This document shows positions 27,461 through 36,309 of a stretch of 64,000 bases of DNA, in pieces. Source of the stretch: CAVVUC01 sp963751395 (GTDB lineage Bacteria > Verrucomicrobiota > Verrucomicrobiia > Chthoniobacterales > Chthoniobacteraceae); NCBI GenBank assembly GCA_963751395.1, contig CAVVUC010000004.1:806001-870000 (forward strand), in the 5' to 3' direction. Position 1 is the first letter of the stretch; each line of letters starts with the position of its first letter. Position numbers and translations under genes: made by a program. The notes beneath the pieces are model-generated. The model was not told the origin of the DNA and ran no database searches. It was given only the letters and a program-made list of their open reading frames with translations.

Positions 27461-27700
27461 CTACTTCAAATCCTCCGCAATCACGGTCTTCTGTTCGCGA
27501 CTGGCAAGAAGCTTTGCCTGTTCGGCGACGGCGCTCGGGTCCTCATCGAAGCGGTATCCGTGACAGCTCGGGCAGGTTGCCGCGCGTTGTCTCACGATCG
27601 ATTCGCATCCCTCGCAGACCTTGTAATCATTCGGTTTGGCGACGATTTTTTCCGCGCGTCGCGCGCGGTCGCTGAGCGGGGTGTTTTCTTGTGACATCGA
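27461..27700 (-). CDS. Small zinc-ribbon protein
   Basis: 79 residues from the ATG at 27700 (MSQENTPLSDRARRAEKIVA). Two Cys pairs, CEGCES and CPSCHG, separated by 11 residues, form a zinc ribbon; the rest is helical and charged. No wider homology recognised. It is divergent from sufE and its start lies about 107 bp from the sufE start, so they probably share a promoter region. Confidence 0.75.
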   Translation of the reverse strand, partial: SMSQENTPLSDRARRAEKIVAKPNDYKVCEGCESIVRQRAATCPSCHGYRFDEDPSAVAEQAKLLASREQKTVIAEDLK

Positions 27701-27806
27701 GTGCTGGAATATGTCCACGAATGCAGGCGCAAATCAAGCGCCGCTCTCCGGTCCGCGCATCGAGTTGCGAAAAGGGCTTTCCTTCTCCAGACTCAAACCG
27801 TTTCCA

Positions 27807-28220
27807 ATGACTCTCGCCAAACGACAGCAGGCATTCATCGAGCGCTTCTCGGTGATCGCCGATCCGCACGAACGGCTCGCAGCTCTTGTCGCGCACAAGC
27901 CGCCGCTCGCCGCGCTCGCCGAATCGGAACGGACTGACGCCAACCTGGTGCGCGGTTGTGTATCGCGCGTCTGGCTGGCGTGCTCGCTTGAAAATGGCCG
28001 CTGCCGTTTCCGCATGGACGCCGATTCGCCGATGGTCAAAGGGCTGGTCGGTGTTCTCTGCGCCATCTATGAAAACGCGCTGCCGGAGGAAATCATCGCA
28101 ATCGAGCCCGAAGTTTTCGACGCGCTCGGCATCGCGAAGAACCTCACGCCCACGCGCCTGAACGGCCTCGCCAGCGTGCGGCGCGCCATCCACGAATTCG
28201 CGCAGCGCTGCCTCGCATGA
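27807..28220 (+). CDS. sufE: SufE family cysteine desulfurase activator
   Basis: 137 residues from the ATG at 27807 (MTLAKRQQAFIERFSVIADP), the start matching the family; the longer frame from 27636 overlaps the divergent zinc-ribbon gene. The sulfur-accepting Cys lies in VRGCVSRVWLAC, equivalent to the VxGCqSxVW motif of SufE/CsdE. SufE takes persulfide sulfur from SufS/CsdA and passes it on for Fe-S assembly. The stop overlaps tatD by an ATGA. A TcdA homologue is nearby, recalling the E. coli CsdE-TcdA (CsdL) link. Confidence 0.93.
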   Translation: MTLAKRQQAFIERFSVIADPHERLAALVAHKPPLAALAESERTDANLVRGCVSRVWLACSLENGRCRFRMDADSPMVKGLVGVLCAIYENALPEEIIAIEPEVFDALGIAKNLTPTRLNGLASVRRAIHEFAQRCLA

Positions 28221-29014
28221 TCCGCTACATCGACGCACACAACCACCTGCAGGACAATTGGCTCGCGCCCCATCGCCGCGAGGTGATCGAAATGCTGGAG
28301 CACATCGGCATTCAACGCGCGGTCGTCAACGGCACCACCGAGGCGGATTGGGACGGCGTCGCGGAACTCGCGCGCCAGCATCCGTGGGTGCTGCCGAGTT
28401 ACGGGCTGCATCCGTGGTATATCGCACAACGCACGCCGCAATGGCGCGAGCGGCTGATCGCGCGCCTCGATCAGGGCGGTTGCGTGGTGGGCGAGATCGG
28501 GCTGGATCGCCGGATTGAGGGCTGCAATTTCGAGGATCAAAAGGCGGTCTTCACCGCCCAGCTCGCCCTCGCAGCGGAGCGCAATCTTCCCGTCACCATC
28601 CACTGCTTGAAAGCCTGGGGCGCTCTTTGGGAGATTGTTCGCGAACATCCGCTGCCGGCGTGTGGATTCCTCCTGCACGCTTATGGCGGGCCGCTGGAAA
28701 TGGTTCACGGCTTTGTCGGGCGCGGCGCCCGGTTTTCCTTCTCCGCCTCCTTTCTCGACGAGCAAAAAGCGGCGAGGCGCGAAGTGTTCCGGCATATTCC
28801 CGCGGAACGGTTGCTGGTGGAAACCGACGCGCCTTCAATGCCCCTTCCGCCAGCCTGTGACGCCTATCCTCTGCCCGATACTCCTGAAGGCCACCGCGTG
28901 AATCACCCGGCCAACATTACCGTCGCGTATCGCGGTTTCGCGGAACTTCGGGAAATGAGTGTCGAATCACTAGCCGCTTTGGTGGAGCAAAACTTCGCGC
29001 GTCTGTTCGTGTAG
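28217..29014 (+). CDS. TatD family metal-dependent hydrolase
   Basis: 265 residues with the TatD metal ligands: YIDAHNHLQD (HxH) at the start, a Glu in VVGEIGLDRR, TIHCLKAWG, LLHAYGG and the final ETDAPSMPLP Asp. TatD enzymes are DNases or related amidohydrolases. Starts inside the sufE stop (ATGA overlap), so it is co-translated with sufE, and it is convergent with the TcdA gene. Confidence 0.93.
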   Translation: MIRYIDAHNHLQDNWLAPHRREVIEMLEHIGIQRAVVNGTTEADWDGVAELARQHPWVLPSYGLHPWYIAQRTPQWRERLIARLDQGGCVVGEIGLDRRIEGCNFEDQKAVFTAQLALAAERNLPVTIHCLKAWGALWEIVREHPLPACGFLLHAYGGPLEMVHGFVGRGARFSFSASFLDEQKAARREVFRHIPAERLLVETDAPSMPLPPACDAYPLPDTPEGHRVNHPANITVAYRGFAELREMSVESLAALVEQNFARLFV

Positions 29015-29126
29015 CGCAGGCATTCTTCCGCAGCGAAATCGGCCCTGCGCGCCACGTGGCTCCCGCCCTCTCGCAGAGCCCGAGTGCGCAATGGGGGCAC
29101 GACGTAACTGGACCGTGCCTCCGACC

Positions 29127-29954
29127 TCACTGCGTGGCAATTCGCCTGACGATCTCGCCCGCCGCGACGAAGCCGAAGGTGCCGGTGACGAAACAGGCGG
29201 CTCCGAATCCGCTGGCGCAATCCATTCGCAGATTGCTGCCGGGTTCGGCGGTCGCGCAGACTTCGCCGCTGGACCACGGGAAGACTTGCGGCTCGGTCGA
29301 GAAAACGGTCGGCACGTCGTAGAAGTTCCCCTCTCCACGCTCCCAGCCATAGTCGCGACGGAGCTTTACGCGGACGACTTTCAGCAGCTTGTCGCCGCCC
29401 GACTTGCCGAGGTCGTCCACTTGAATCTGCGTCGGGTCGCGTCTTCCGCCGGAACCGCCGACGGTGAGCACGCGCAATCCGCGCTCGCGGCATTTCCCGA
29501 TGATGCGCGCCTTGGTGGACATGAGATCGGTGGCATCGACGACGAAATCGAAGCGCTGCCCCAGCAGCCGGTCGCAGGAGGATTCGGTGAAAAACTCGAC
29601 GACAGCGCGAACGTCGCATTCCGGGTTGATCTGCCGTATGCGCCCGGCAAGCACGGCGACTTTGGGGCGTCCGATTTCCCCATCGAGAGCGGGAAGCTGG
29701 CGGTTGGTGTTCGTGATGCAGACGTCGTCCATGTCGATCAATGTCAATGCGCCCACGCCAGAACGGGCAAGCGCTTCCACCGTCCACGACCCGACGCCGC
29801 CGACACCAATCACTGCAACATGCGCGGCCCGCAGGCGTGGAAGCGCGTCGCGCCCGTAAAGTCGCTCAACGCCGCCGAATCGCTGGCTGGGTGTTTGTGT
29901 CGGAATGGTTTCCACGAATGGAAAAATTGAAACCTTCCGCAGCACGTCAAACAC
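29127..29954 (-). CDS. tcdA: tRNA threonylcarbamoyladenosine dehydratase (TcdA/CsdL)
   Basis: 275 residues of the ThiF/E1-like group. TcdA uses ATP to cyclise t6A to ct6A at position 37 of ANN-decoding tRNAs. Visible: N-terminal RFGGVERLYGRDALPRL, nucleotide-binding loop VAVIGVGGVGSWTVEALARS, DMDDVCITNTNRQ, and the subgroup signature GSGGRRDPTQIQVDDL with KLLKVVRVKLRRDY. A C-terminal hydrophobic segment (CFVTGTFGFVAAGEI) fits membrane association seen in TcdA. GTG 29954 is the longest start; a GTG 13 codons in is possible. Confidence 0.93.
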   Translation of the reverse strand: MFDVLRKVSIFPFVETIPTQTPSQRFGGVERLYGRDALPRLRAAHVAVIGVGGVGSWTVEALARSGVGALTLIDMDDVCITNTNRQLPALDGEIGRPKVAVLAGRIRQINPECDVRAVVEFFTESSCDRLLGQRFDFVVDATDLMSTKARIIGKCRERGLRVLTVGGSGGRRDPTQIQVDDLGKSGGDKLLKVVRVKLRRDYGWERGEGNFYDVPTVFSTEPQVFPWSSGEVCATAEPGSNLRMDCASGFGAACFVTGTFGFVAAGEIVRRIATQ

Positions 29955-29972
29955 GAACGCCGGCGGACTGGC

Positions 29973-30137
29973 TCAAGACCAGGCCTGCTGCCCAAGGCCG
30001 GCCGAGGTGAATTGCTGCACCAGCCCGGCAAGACCGCCGCCGGATTGATGCGTCACCATGTCGAGGACGACTTTCATCAGCGGATTGGACTGCCCGCCGC
30101 CGGTGACTTGAGAAAGGATGGAGTCGAGGATGCTCAT
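29973..30137 (-). pseudogene. YidB/DUF937-like protein, truncated
   Basis: 54 codons from an ATG at 30137: SILDSILSQVTGGGQSNPLM followed by THQSGGGLAGLVQQFTSAGL match the N-terminus of YidB (DUF937) proteins, which are normally about 130 residues. The frame stops at TGA just after GLGQQAWS, where the family goes on with its SWI/G-TG-N motif; none of that is found in other frames. Likely a broken gene, though a short form cannot be excluded. Confidence 0.6.
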
Positions 30138-30221
30138 GGTTTTGAAGGGATTGATGATTGGGACGTGACAATCGAAGCAGAGCGGGCCGCAGCAGTGTTG
30201 TCCAACCACGGAAAAACCGGC

Positions 30222-30815
30222 TCAGTATTTCACCCCGCAGCCGTAGGGCTTGCTCGTGGCCGTGGCGACTGGCTTGCCTGCCATGGCTTCATCGAGCGCG
30301 GCTTTGACGTAGTTCGTCGCCTTGGGAATGTCCGACGGATTTGCCGAGGCGATGCTGTCGATGGCTCCTTCGTAGATCAATTTGCCTTCGGGGTTGATGA
30401 CGAAAAGTTGCGGCGTGGTTTTCGCTCCGTAGCTCCTGCCAATCGCGCCGTTTGAGTCGAGCAGCAACGCGGTCGGAGCCGCCTCCTTTTGCTTCAGCCA
30501 ATCGTTCCATTTCTCGGGCGGGAAGTTGCCGGACTTGCCGGCGGCGGACGAGTTGATGCTCAGCCAGACAACGCCTTTGCCGGTGATTTCTTTTTGGAGT
30601 TTCGGCATGTTGCCGGAGTCGTAATGCTTTTTCACAAACGGGCAATCCGGGTTCGTCCATTCGAGCACGACGTATTTGCCTTTGTATTCGGCGAGCGTGT
30701 GCGTCCTGCCGTTTGTGTCGGTCGCCGAAAATGCCGGGGCGGGCTCCCCGATCTTCGGTCCAGCGAATGCGGTTGCGGTGAGAGCCAATGCGACAAGGGA
30801 AAGAATCGTTTTCAT
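30222..30815 (-). CDS. Secreted redoxin-domain protein
   Basis: 197 residues with a signal peptide (MKTILSLVALALTATAFA) and an AhpC/TSA-type thioredoxin fold: PAPAFSATDTNG, LEWTNPDCPFVKKHY (one active-site Cys where thioredoxins have CxxC), KTTPQLFVINPEGKLIYEG. The C-terminus KPYGCGVKY has a second conserved Cys typical of this secreted group, which may resolve the first. It lies 6 bp upstream of the DsbD-like gene on the same strand, so DsbD is probably its electron donor. Confidence 0.9.
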   Translation of the reverse strand: MKTILSLVALALTATAFAGPKIGEPAPAFSATDTNGRTHTLAEYKGKYVVLEWTNPDCPFVKKHYDSGNMPKLQKEITGKGVVWLSINSSAAGKSGNFPPEKWNDWLKQKEAAPTALLLDSNGAIGRSYGAKTTPQLFVINPEGKLIYEGAIDSIASANPSDIPKATNYVKAALDEAMAGKPVATATSKPYGCGVKY

Positions 30816-30821
30816 AGGGTT

Positions 30822-32681
30822 TTACTTTTGGTTCTTTGACGCGCTTTTCTTCGCGTCGTTCAATCCGTCCAGCACGATTTGCTGCGTGAGCAGTTCGGGC
30901 AGGACGATCGGACTGGCCGATCGATCGGCGGGATAGATCACGTAAAGCGGCACACCGGCGCGGCCGAATTGTTTCAGCGCTTTGGTGATGTCGGCGGCAC
31001 CGTTCGTCCAGTCGGCTTTCAGAAAAAGAACGTCGTCCTTTTTGAACGCCTCCTGCACCGCCCCGGATTTCAACACGAGCCGTTCGTTCACTTTGCAGTT
31101 GATGCACCACTCGGCGGTGAAATCGACGAAGACGATGCGGTCCGACTTCAAAGCCGATTGCAGAGCCGGCTCGAACGCTCCCGTGTCGGCGCGGAGTTGC
31201 TGGGCGAGCACGTATCCGAACCAGACCGCCGTTGCCAGCACTAGCACGCCCATGACTTGTTTCACGCGCACCATCCAGAGGCCCGGTTTCGGCAGGAAAC
31301 GCATCCACGCGGGATTGAGCGTGAGCAGAAAATACGGCAGCGCCATTCCCGCGGCGATCGTGGCGAAAAAGGAAAAGATGATCAGCGGTGGCTGCGCGAG
31401 CGCGAAACCGATTGCCGGACCGAGCAGCGGCGCGGTGCAGGCGGAGCCCATGAGCGTCGTGAAAAGGCCATGCACAAACGAACCGCCCAAGCCTTCCTTC
31501 GATGTGAGTGCGGCGAGTTTCGTATTCAAGCCACCGGGCAGCATCACCTCGAACGCGCCGACTAGATTCAATCCGAAGACCACGCAGATCACGAGCATCG
31601 CGGCGATGAACCCTTTGCTCTGAAATTGGAACGACCAGTTGAGTCCAAAAATGACAATCAGCGCCGCGAGTCCGAGAAACCACGCGAACACACCCGCGCA
31701 ATAGGCCAGGCCCAGCTCGAAGACGCGGCTTCGCGACTGACCCGACTGGCTGATGAATCCGTAGATTTTCAGCGTGATGACCGGCAGCACGCAGGGCATG
31801 ACGTTCAGGAGCAGTCCGCCGAGGAAGCCAAGGAGCAGGTAGCGGAGGAGGGTTGAGGGAGAAGACGACGGAGGCGCGGAGCTTTGAGGCGCGATGAACC
31901 AGCCTTCGCGCGACGCGCCTTCCCCGAGCGCGAGCACGCCGGCGAGTTGGTCGGGCGGACCGCTGGTGACTTTCACGCTGATGATGCGGTCGCCGCTTCG
32001 AGACGTTCCAATCGTCGGGTGCTCGATCACCATTGAGGACGAAGGCAGGGGGAAAAATTCGAGCTTGTCGATTCCCGGGCCGGAAACCTCCAGCGACGCA
32101 ATGCCGGCTTTCGACTCCCATTTGTATGTGAACGGCTTCGCACCGGTCTTCGGCAGCAGCGCGCGATATTTCGAGAAAATCTCCGTGTTCGCGGGCTGGC
32201 TTTCCGAGGCGACCGGCAACGTCACCGCCAGTGTCGCGTCGCCGGGGATGCAGAGCTTTTCGCACACGAGCCAGTTCGCCTTCGCGTTGAGTGTGATTTC
32301 GCGCGCGTCGATTTTTTCCGGCGGCGTGATTTCGACGAGCAACAGCACTTCGTCGCGGTAGGCGTAGGTGATGAGATCGCCTTCTTCGGTGATCCTTTCC
32401 GGGATCGGCCATTGGATCGCGCCTGCTTTGAATCCCTGCGGCATCGTCCACTCGATCTTCGTCGCAAGCCCGGAGTCACCGGGATGCTGCCAGTAGCTGT
32501 GCCAGCCCGGCGCCATTTTCAAAAGCAGGCCGGCGGTGAACGACCGGCCGGGCGTGATCGCGTTCGTGTCCGCGAGAAGCGATGCCTGCACGATCTGGCG
32601 TCCCTGATGCATCTGCGCCTGGGTTTCAAGGCAGGCCGCCAGAACGAGCACAACGAGCAAAGCAAATTTTCTGCGAAACAT
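30822..32681 (-). CDS. Thiol:disulfide interchange protein, DsbD family
   Basis: 619 residues from the ATG at 32681. Three-part DsbD layout: signal peptide, periplasmic DsbD-alpha-like domain (about 25-240, with WLVCEKLCIPGD), a membrane domain of about eight helices (about 270-500) with the redox cysteines in NVMPCVLPVI and GSACTAPLLGP, and a C-terminal thioredoxin domain with FTAEWCINCK. It moves electrons from cytoplasmic thioredoxin across the inner membrane. Followed after 6 bp by the secreted redoxin, its likely client; divergent from pgsA. Confidence 0.93.
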   Translation of the reverse strand: MFRRKFALLVVLVLAACLETQAQMHQGRQIVQASLLADTNAITPGRSFTAGLLLKMAPGWHSYWQHPGDSGLATKIEWTMPQGFKAGAIQWPIPERITEEGDLITYAYRDEVLLLVEITPPEKIDAREITLNAKANWLVCEKLCIPGDATLAVTLPVASESQPANTEIFSKYRALLPKTGAKPFTYKWESKAGIASLEVSGPGIDKLEFFPLPSSSMVIEHPTIGTSRSGDRIISVKVTSGPPDQLAGVLALGEGASREGWFIAPQSSAPPSSSPSTLLRYLLLGFLGGLLLNVMPCVLPVITLKIYGFISQSGQSRSRVFELGLAYCAGVFAWFLGLAALIVIFGLNWSFQFQSKGFIAAMLVICVVFGLNLVGAFEVMLPGGLNTKLAALTSKEGLGGSFVHGLFTTLMGSACTAPLLGPAIGFALAQPPLIIFSFFATIAAGMALPYFLLTLNPAWMRFLPKPGLWMVRVKQVMGVLVLATAVWFGYVLAQQLRADTGAFEPALQSALKSDRIVFVDFTAEWCINCKVNERLVLKSGAVQEAFKKDDVLFLKADWTNGAADITKALKQFGRAGVPLYVIYPADRSASPIVLPELLTQQIVLDGLNDAKKSASKNQK

Positions 32682-32876
32682 GGCTACATCATACATCGCG
32701 GGAATGACGCATCAAATCAGGGTTTCCTCGCAGACCGGTCTGTTGCCGGCGATGTCACATTTTGATGGAGGATCAGAGTTGGGATTTACGACAGCGAACG
32801 AACAAGCTATCAACAGCGTCATCGCCATGGAAAACGAACACAATTTCACCGCAGGCGCACCGCCGGGTCGCGAACC

Positions 32877-33458
32877 ATGAACTGGGCCAATCGACTCACC
32901 GTCGCCCGATTGTTTCTCACCGTGATCTTCGTCGCGGTGGTGAGTTCGAACGCCCGTTTTGGCCACACGTTGGGGCTGGTTCTTTTCGTCGTCGCCGGCA
33001 TCACCGACTACGTGGACGGCCTGATCGCGCGGCGCTTTGCGATGGTCACGGATTTTGGGAAACTCATGGACCCGCTCGTGGACAAGATCATGATGGCGGC
33101 GGCGTTTATCTGTCTGGTGCCGATCGGCGCGATTCCATCCTGGGTGGCGGTTATCATCATCAGCCGCGAGTTTTTGATCACCGGACTGCGGCTGCTGGCG
33201 CTGTCTAAGGGCAGGCTCCTCGCCGCCGAATCGCTGGGAAAGCACAAGACGACCTGGCAAATCGTCACGGTGATTTTTTTCCTGCTGCTCCTGTCGGTGC
33301 GCGAGTTCAGGGGCGACGACTTGTCTGCGATGCCGGCATGGTATCAAACGACATGGAATTACGGCGGGAGCGCCCTGCTTTTCATCGCGGTGACGCTGAC
33401 GCTGGTTTCAGGCATCGGCTACCTGCTGAAAAACAGGGCCGTGATCGAGATGCAATGA
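32877..33458 (+). CDS. pgsA: CDP-diacylglycerol-glycerol-3-phosphate 3-phosphatidyltransferase
   Basis: 193 residues, integral membrane, about five helices. Makes phosphatidylglycerophosphate from CDP-diacylglycerol. The CDP-alcohol phosphotransferase signature D-x2-D-G-x2-A-R-x8-G-x3-D-x3-D is complete: DYVDGLIARRF then GKLMDPLVDK. Start ATG 32877. Its 3' end overlaps the convergent polysaccharide-export gene by 40 bp, so neither has room for its own terminator between the stops. Confidence 0.93.
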   Translation: MNWANRLTVARLFLTVIFVAVVSSNARFGHTLGLVLFVVAGITDYVDGLIARRFAMVTDFGKLMDPLVDKIMMAAAFICLVPIGAIPSWVAVIIISREFLITGLRLLALSKGRLLAAESLGKHKTTWQIVTVIFFLLLLSVREFRGDDLSAMPAWYQTTWNYGGSALLFIAVTLTLVSGIGYLLKNRAVIEMQ

Positions 33459-34033
33459 AGCCGGGGTCTCGTCGAGTACCAGCTTTGCGGGACTTCGACC
33501 TGATCGCCGGGATACACTTTTGGATCGGTGGAAGGGTCCTTGCGAATTTTCCGGGTGTCGATGATCTGCGCCTTGCCCTCGTGAACGAGTCGCACTTTTT
33601 TCTGGTCGGCGAAATCGTTGAATCCGCCTGCGGCATTGATGCTCGACATCAGTGTGAGGTCGGAGGTGTAAGGGATACGCCCCGGCGCACGGACCGACCC
33701 GCCCACGTTCACGAAGCGCTGTCCGGTCTGAATGCCGATCGTGATGTTCGGGTGGGTGTAGATTTCCTCGGCCTTCAGTTTGTTCTCGATGACGGTCTGC
33801 GCCTGGGAAGGGGCAAGCCCGCCGATTTTCACGGTATTGATGTAAGGCAGGTTGATGTTCCCCTGATCGTCGATCGTGTACTGGGCGGAGAAGGCGGCGA
33901 TTTCATCGGTCGGAACTCCTGCCAGCCGAATCTCGATGGAATCACCGGAGCGCAGAGTTGCCTGGGCGAGCGCCCCGTTTACGAATGCGAGCGCCAGCAG
34001 AAGGATGAGGGAAGCGAGTTTCACAGTTTTCAT
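33419..34033 (-). CDS. Short polysaccharide export (OPX/Wza-like) protein
   Basis: 204 residues: signal peptide (about 1-23, NGALA), Poly_export domain (about 25-110: LRSGDSIEIRLAGVP, DDQGNINLPYINTVKIGG) and one SLBB domain (about 112-170: VNVGGSVRAPGRIPY). It is much shorter than E. coli Wza (379 residues): no second SLBB and no amphipathic C-terminal helix to cross the outer membrane. Such short OPX proteins need a separate beta-barrel, and one lies two genes upstream. The 3' end overlaps pgsA convergently; 8 bp separate it from the BY-kinase gene. Confidence 0.92.
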   Translation of the reverse strand: MKTVKLASLILLLALAFVNGALAQATLRSGDSIEIRLAGVPTDEIAAFSAQYTIDDQGNINLPYINTVKIGGLAPSQAQTVIENKLKAEEIYTHPNITIGIQTGQRFVNVGGSVRAPGRIPYTSDLTLMSSINAAGGFNDFADQKKVRLVHEGKAQIIDTRKIRKDPSTDPKVYPGDQVEVPQSWYSTRPRLHCISITALFFSR

Positions 34034-34041
34034 TTTGGTTC

Positions 34042-36195
34042 CTAGTATTGTTCTTCCCCGCGCACAGGGCGGCTGCTGGAGACGGGTGCGTTGGCAGGCT
34101 GGGTCTTGGCAGCTTTCTTTTTCTCCGTCGGCTGCGGCGCGTAGTAATCGTAGTAGTTCGTGTAGTACTGGTAGCCCTGGTCGTGCTTGGTATCGACTTT
34201 GTTCAGGACGACGCCCAGCAGATTCCCGCCAACGTTGTGGACGGCGTGTTTTACGCGCTGGAGCATCGAACGCGGGAAGCGCCGGTGTTCGATGACCATG
34301 AGCGTCATATCGACCTCGCTGGCAAGCACCGAGCCGTCGCTGACGCCGAGGATGGGCGGTGAATCAAAAAAGACCAGGTCGTACTGATGCTTCACTTTTT
34401 GAATGAGGTCGGCCATGCGCTGGGAGTTGAGGATGCCAACGGAGTCCTCGGGCAGAATTCCGCTGGGCACGAAGGAGAGATTGTCCACCTTTGTCGGCCT
34501 GACGACTTCCTCGAACGGCATGTTGCGGGTGAGGTAGTCCGTGAGACCGAAGTTGTTCTCGACATTGAACAGCTTGTGTTGCGACGGACGGCGCAAGTCG
34601 GCGTCCACGACGAGCACGTTGTAGCCGCCCTTCGCGCAGGTGAAAGCGAGGTTGCAAAGCGTCGTGGATTTGCCTTCGCCGGGTCCGCCGCTGATGAGCG
34701 TGATGGTGTTGGCGTCCGGATTCTTGCGGTTGAATTCCATGTTGGTGCGCAAGATTCGATAGGCTTCCGCATCGGGCGTGTCGCCCGGCTCATTTTGCAG
34801 AACGCCAACATTTTTCGGAACCACCGCCAGCACGGGAACCCCGAGGAATTTCTCCACGTCTTCGAGGGATTTGACGCTGGTGTCGAGGTACTCGATGAAA
34901 AATGCGAGGCCGATTCCGATAATGAGACCAATCAAAACCGCAAGCGCAAGGCAGGCCGGCACGTTTGGCTTGGAGGGATAAATCGCAGGTTCGGCGCGCT
35001 CCCAAATCTTCGCGGGCGTGAAGGAGATCTGCCCCTGCATTTTTTCCGTTGCGAGGCGCGTTTCCGCGGAGTCGAGAATCCTCTTCGCCTGGATGTAGGC
35101 ACTCTTCGCGTCAATGTATTCGGCGCTCTTGGTCTTGTTTTTTTGATAGCCTGCTTTCGTCGAGGCGAGCTTTTCCTCGAGCACTTTAAGGGTTGCCTCG
35201 GACACGCGCAGGCGGGTGGTTATTGAACCACGAAGGGCCTGAATTTGTTCATTGAGCTGCCTGCCATAGACCTCGATCGATGCGCGAAGAGAAGCAACTT
35301 TCGGGTGTTTCTGTCCGTAACCGGAACTGAGCAGTCTGGCCTCCTCGGCTTTTGAGTCCTGATAAAGCGGCAGCACCTTCGTGACGGTCGGGTCGTCGAT
35401 ATTGAGCAGATGAAGTGCGACCATGACTTCCTCCGGCTTCAGTTTTTCGATCTGTTCGGCCTGCGTCTTGAGCGTTGCGACTTGCACGCGCGATTCGTTC
35501 ACCTGTTCCTCGTCCTTTAGCACGCTGCGTGTTTCAGACGTGTCCGCTGTTTCCAAGGTGTCCGGATTGAGATCGACGATTCCTTCCTCGACGCGAATAC
35601 GCGCCGCTTCGGCGGCGGCCTTCTCGACTTTGTTGCGTTGCTTTGTGACTTCCTCCTCCAGTTGAGCCAGGCTTCGGTCCATCAGTCCCTGCTGATCCTG
35701 CCGGCGCTTTTGCTGATAAACGACCGCGATGGAATTCGCGATGTCGGCAGCCTCACGGTTGTCTGTGCTGTAAACGCCGATTTCAAGGAGATCGGTGTTG
35801 CGCACTTCGCGGACATCCAGCGCCTGGCGCAGTTTGAAATAAGCCTCCTCTTTTGTCAGGCCGCGCCCGCTGGTGGCGGACCACTTGGGAATCAGCTTCA
35901 GGTCGTCGATGACCGGGTAGAGGATTTCCTTTTGCTGGATGATTTGGAACTGCGTCGGGGCGAATGTCGCATCCTTGGTCCCGCGCAATCCTTCATTGCC
36001 GAAGATTTTCAGGCCGGCATCGTCCGGCTTCACCTCCATGGTGACTTTTGAAAAATACTGGCGCGGTAGAAAATAAACCGTGATACCCGCCGTGATCATC
36101 ACGAGCAGGAAGGTGAGAAAGATGATGCCCGCCCGAACCTTGACGACGCGCCAATAGTCTAGGAAATGCAGTTTTACTTCGCTGGAGTCATTCAT
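34042..36195 (-). CDS. Polysaccharide co-polymerase / bacterial tyrosine kinase (Wzc-like)
   Basis: 717 residues from the ATG at 36195. Wzz chain-length domain at the N-terminus with a first membrane helix about 27-49, a long periplasmic coiled coil (about 165-410), a second helix about 425-448, then a cytoplasmic BY-kinase domain: Walker A GGPGEGKSTT, Walker A' VVDADLRRPSQH and Walker B DLVFFDSPPI. The tail is a tyrosine cluster (YQYYTNYYDYYAP), the autophosphorylation site. Controls polymer length and export in Wzx/Wzy-type systems. Between the OPX and barrel genes, same strand. Confidence 0.95.
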   Translation of the reverse strand: MNDSSEVKLHFLDYWRVVKVRAGIIFLTFLLVMITAGITVYFLPRQYFSKVTMEVKPDDAGLKIFGNEGLRGTKDATFAPTQFQIIQQKEILYPVIDDLKLIPKWSATSGRGLTKEEAYFKLRQALDVREVRNTDLLEIGVYSTDNREAADIANSIAVVYQQKRRQDQQGLMDRSLAQLEEEVTKQRNKVEKAAAEAARIRVEEGIVDLNPDTLETADTSETRSVLKDEEQVNESRVQVATLKTQAEQIEKLKPEEVMVALHLLNIDDPTVTKVLPLYQDSKAEEARLLSSGYGQKHPKVASLRASIEVYGRQLNEQIQALRGSITTRLRVSEATLKVLEEKLASTKAGYQKNKTKSAEYIDAKSAYIQAKRILDSAETRLATEKMQGQISFTPAKIWERAEPAIYPSKPNVPACLALAVLIGLIIGIGLAFFIEYLDTSVKSLEDVEKFLGVPVLAVVPKNVGVLQNEPGDTPDAEAYRILRTNMEFNRKNPDANTITLISGGPGEGKSTTLCNLAFTCAKGGYNVLVVDADLRRPSQHKLFNVENNFGLTDYLTRNMPFEEVVRPTKVDNLSFVPSGILPEDSVGILNSQRMADLIQKVKHQYDLVFFDSPPILGVSDGSVLASEVDMTLMVIEHRRFPRSMLQRVKHAVHNVGGNLLGVVLNKVDTKHDQGYQYYTNYYDYYAPQPTEKKKAAKTQPANAPVSSSRPVRGEEQY

Positions 36196-36309
36196 ATATG
36201 GTGGATGCCGTGGTGGGATGGGAAAAGTGACGGTGATAATAACCCGAGTCCCTGTTTTCCGCAAGTGGTCCGGCGCGACAGGGTCGAAAGCGCGTAAACC
36301 GGCACGGGT

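Noticed and set aside
30289..32451. 720-codon open frame on the minus strand
   Set aside because: Alternative frame of the DsbD and redoxin genes on the same strand; Arg/His-rich without domains.
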